From positions 2,246,001 to 2,310,000 of the forward strand of contig NZ_CP053346.1 of NCBI RefSeq assembly GCF_013113735.1: a stretch of 64,000 nt of DNA. The letters are read 5' to 3'. The notes below the pieces were generated by a model. That model saw only the letters and a list, made by a program, of their open reading frames with translations, was not told the DNA's origin and did no database searches. The number at the start of each line of letters is the position of its first letter. The first letter of the stretch is position 1. The DNA is from Sphingomonas sp. AP4-R1. GTDB taxonomy: Bacteria; Pseudomonadota; Alphaproteobacteria; Sphingomonadales; Sphingomonadaceae. Position numbers and translations under genes: made by a program. Of this stretch, positions 62,925-64,000 are shown one piece after another.

Positions 62925-63814
62925 GGGGGTGTCTGCAAAATCGCTCGAGGTGCGAGGCGGCCATGGCAGGCTGGTGATGTTCGAAGTCACCGACCCTGTG
63001 AGGAGCCGCTGCCATGACCAAGACCGAGGTTAGTCCTGCTGTTGCTGCCGTCCAAGAACTTCTGATCGGGCACCGGAGGGGCTGCGCAAGATCCGTTCGC
63101 AGCGTGATGCAAGAGATGCTGGAAGCGGAGATGGCCGACGCGGTTGGTGCCGGGAAGAGCGAGCGCATCGCAGCGCGGCTGGAGTATCGCTCTGGCTATT
63201 ACAGCCGGACGCTGGTGGCGCGGGTAGGCAAGCTTGAGCTGCGCGTACCGCAGGACCGCGACGGGTGGTTCCCGACCGAGCTGTTCGGGCGCTATCAGCG
63301 TTCGGAGCAGGCGCTCGTCGCCACGCTGGCCGAGATGTCCGTGCAGGGTATATCGACCCGCAAGGTCAGGGCGATCACCGAAGAGCTGTGCGGGCACAGC
63401 TTCTCGGGGTCGGCGATCTCGGCGATCAACAAGCGGCTCGATGCGAGCCTGGCCGCGTTCGCCGGCCGTTGGCTGGCCGAGCCGTTCGCTTATCTGATCC
63501 TGGATGCACGCTACGAGAAGGTTCGCGAAGGCGGCATCGTCGCCAGCCAGGCGGTGCCGATCGCGGTCGGCATCGACTGGGACGGCCGGCGCCAGATCCT
63601 CGCCGTCGACATGGCCAACCGCGAGAGCCGCTCGTCGTGGAAGGACTTCCTGCTCGACCTGCGCAAGCGCGGGCTGCACGGCGTCGAGTTCGTCGTCGCC
63701 AACGATCATGCCGGCCTGCGCGCTGCGATCCGCGAGGTGCTGCCCGAAACCGCCTTCCAGCGCTGCTATGTCCACTTCCTCAGAAACGCGGTCGATCATC
63801 TGCCGCGCAAGGAA
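62925..63814 (+). mobile_element. IS256-family element, truncated on the right
   Basis: A transposase gene of the IS256/Mutator family begins at 63014. The sequence GGGGGTGTCTGCAAAA at about 62925-62940 resembles an IS256-type left inverted repeat. Homology stops abruptly after 63811, where unrelated (IS66-type) sequence begins, so the right part of the element is missing from this window. Confidence 0.65.
63014..63814 (+). pseudogene. IS256-family transposase, C-terminally truncated
   Basis: It starts MTKTEVSPAVAAVQELLIG. A short stretch (HRRGCARSV) is read out of frame compared with the usual DDPEGLRKIVRS, so two compensating single-base changes occur near 63070-63095. The frame then continues with SVMQEMLEAEMADAVGA, RLEYRSGYYSRTLVARVG, SVQGISTRKVRAITEELCG, the catalytic Asp in YLILDARYEKVREGG and VVANDHAGLRAAI, ending FLRNAVDHLPRK. 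The last ~130 residues with the catalytic Glu are replaced by foreign sequence, and the frame stays open to the window edge. Confidence 0.8.
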
Positions 63815-63873
63815 TCACAGAAAACAGCGCATTTGAAGCGCAAAGTGCCCCTGTGCGCGAAGAATGTGTGTGC

Positions 63874-64000
63874 CTATCCGGCGCTGGTCGGCCGCCAGGT
63901 GTACTGCGGATTACGCCAGTCGACCCCCTCGAGCAAACAGGCCAATTGCGAGCTCGTCAGCGACACCGTTCCATCCTTTGCCGGTGGCCAGATGAAACGG
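63874..64000 (-). pseudogene. IS66-family TnpB accessory protein, C-terminal part at window edge
   Basis: The minus strand encodes the end of IS66 Orf2 (TnpB): RFIWPPAKDGTVSL, then LACLLEGVDWRNPQ and TWRPTSAG before TAG at 63874-63876. Only 42 codons lie in the window. In a normal IS66 element tnpC should follow the TnpB stop, but only about 60 bases separate it from the IS256 transposase remnant, so tnpC is absent here. Confidence 0.72.

Noticed and set aside
1..64000. CRISPR arrays, tRNA, rRNA or a replication origin
   Set aside because: No regularly spaced short repeats, no cloverleaf or rRNA-like segments, and no rep/par/iteron or DnaA-box cluster were recognised by eye.

Overview
The window looks like an accessory-rich stretch of an alphaproteobacterial chromosome or large replicon, most likely from a sphingomonad. 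The reasons are the high GC content, two large TonB-dependent receptors, small families typical of that group (DUF3597, DUF4142, DUF3618, a stand-alone NDUFS4-like protein), and two sequences that match the alphaproteobacterial general-stress promoter GGAAC-N16/17-CGTT. No rRNA, tRNA, CRISPR array or phage module was found. The organism assignment is inference from gene content.

Positions 1-9100 hold catabolic and transport genes: the end of an aromatic-acid-type MFS permease, a TonB receptor, a tight operon (solute-binding-like protein, RidA, alpha/beta hydrolase), an IclR regulator and a second MFS exporter. Positions 9259-18288 hold a gentisate pathway built around a divergent promoter. 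The plus-strand operon encodes a NagGH-like ring hydroxylase (alpha, beta, ferredoxin), gentisate 1,2-dioxygenase, fumarylpyruvate hydrolase and maleylpyruvate isomerase. The minus-strand operon encodes the ferredoxin reductase, a second fumarylpyruvate hydrolase, a broken VOC gene and a pirin. A second IclR regulator closes the cluster. Together these would take salicylate or a related aromatic acid to gentisate and then to fumarate and pyruvate.

Positions 18480-31519 are envelope and stress genes: a decayed membrane-protein gene, an acyltransferase, a CPA1 antiporter, a DedA protein, an EEP-family lipoprotein, an outer-membrane-type protein, a glycosyltransferase coupled to an ECF sigma/anti-sigma pair, a frameshifted L,D-transpeptidase, DUF3597 and DUF4142. 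Positions 31660-34440 are a graveyard: a LOV photosensor remnant beside two decayed IS3-family elements and a perfect 36-bp palindrome. Positions 34814-45134 carry small membrane proteins, an MFS/hydrolase pair with a divergent LysR regulator, a degraded DUF1810/phosphotransferase pair, MarC, two small heat-shock proteins, an NDUFS4-like protein, a DksA-type zinc finger and a cupin.

Positions 45274-54136 are a signalling block: a single-domain response regulator, a HisKA_2 kinase, a GAF-GGDEF-EAL protein, a PAS-PAS hybrid kinase, an IS5-family element with clear ends, and a scar of truncated genes (GGDEF-EAL, LysR tail, cytochrome c tail). Positions 54514-62591 form a coherent surface-signalling locus: ECF sigma, FecR, an STN-domain TonB transducer and two secreted M20 amidohydrolases. 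This is the best candidate for an uncharacterised uptake-and-hydrolysis system. The window ends in an IS256 transposase gene cut by an IS66 fragment.

Many genes carry frameshifts or in-frame stops. Some may be assembly errors. The truncated tails and in-frame stops show that real decay has also occurred.
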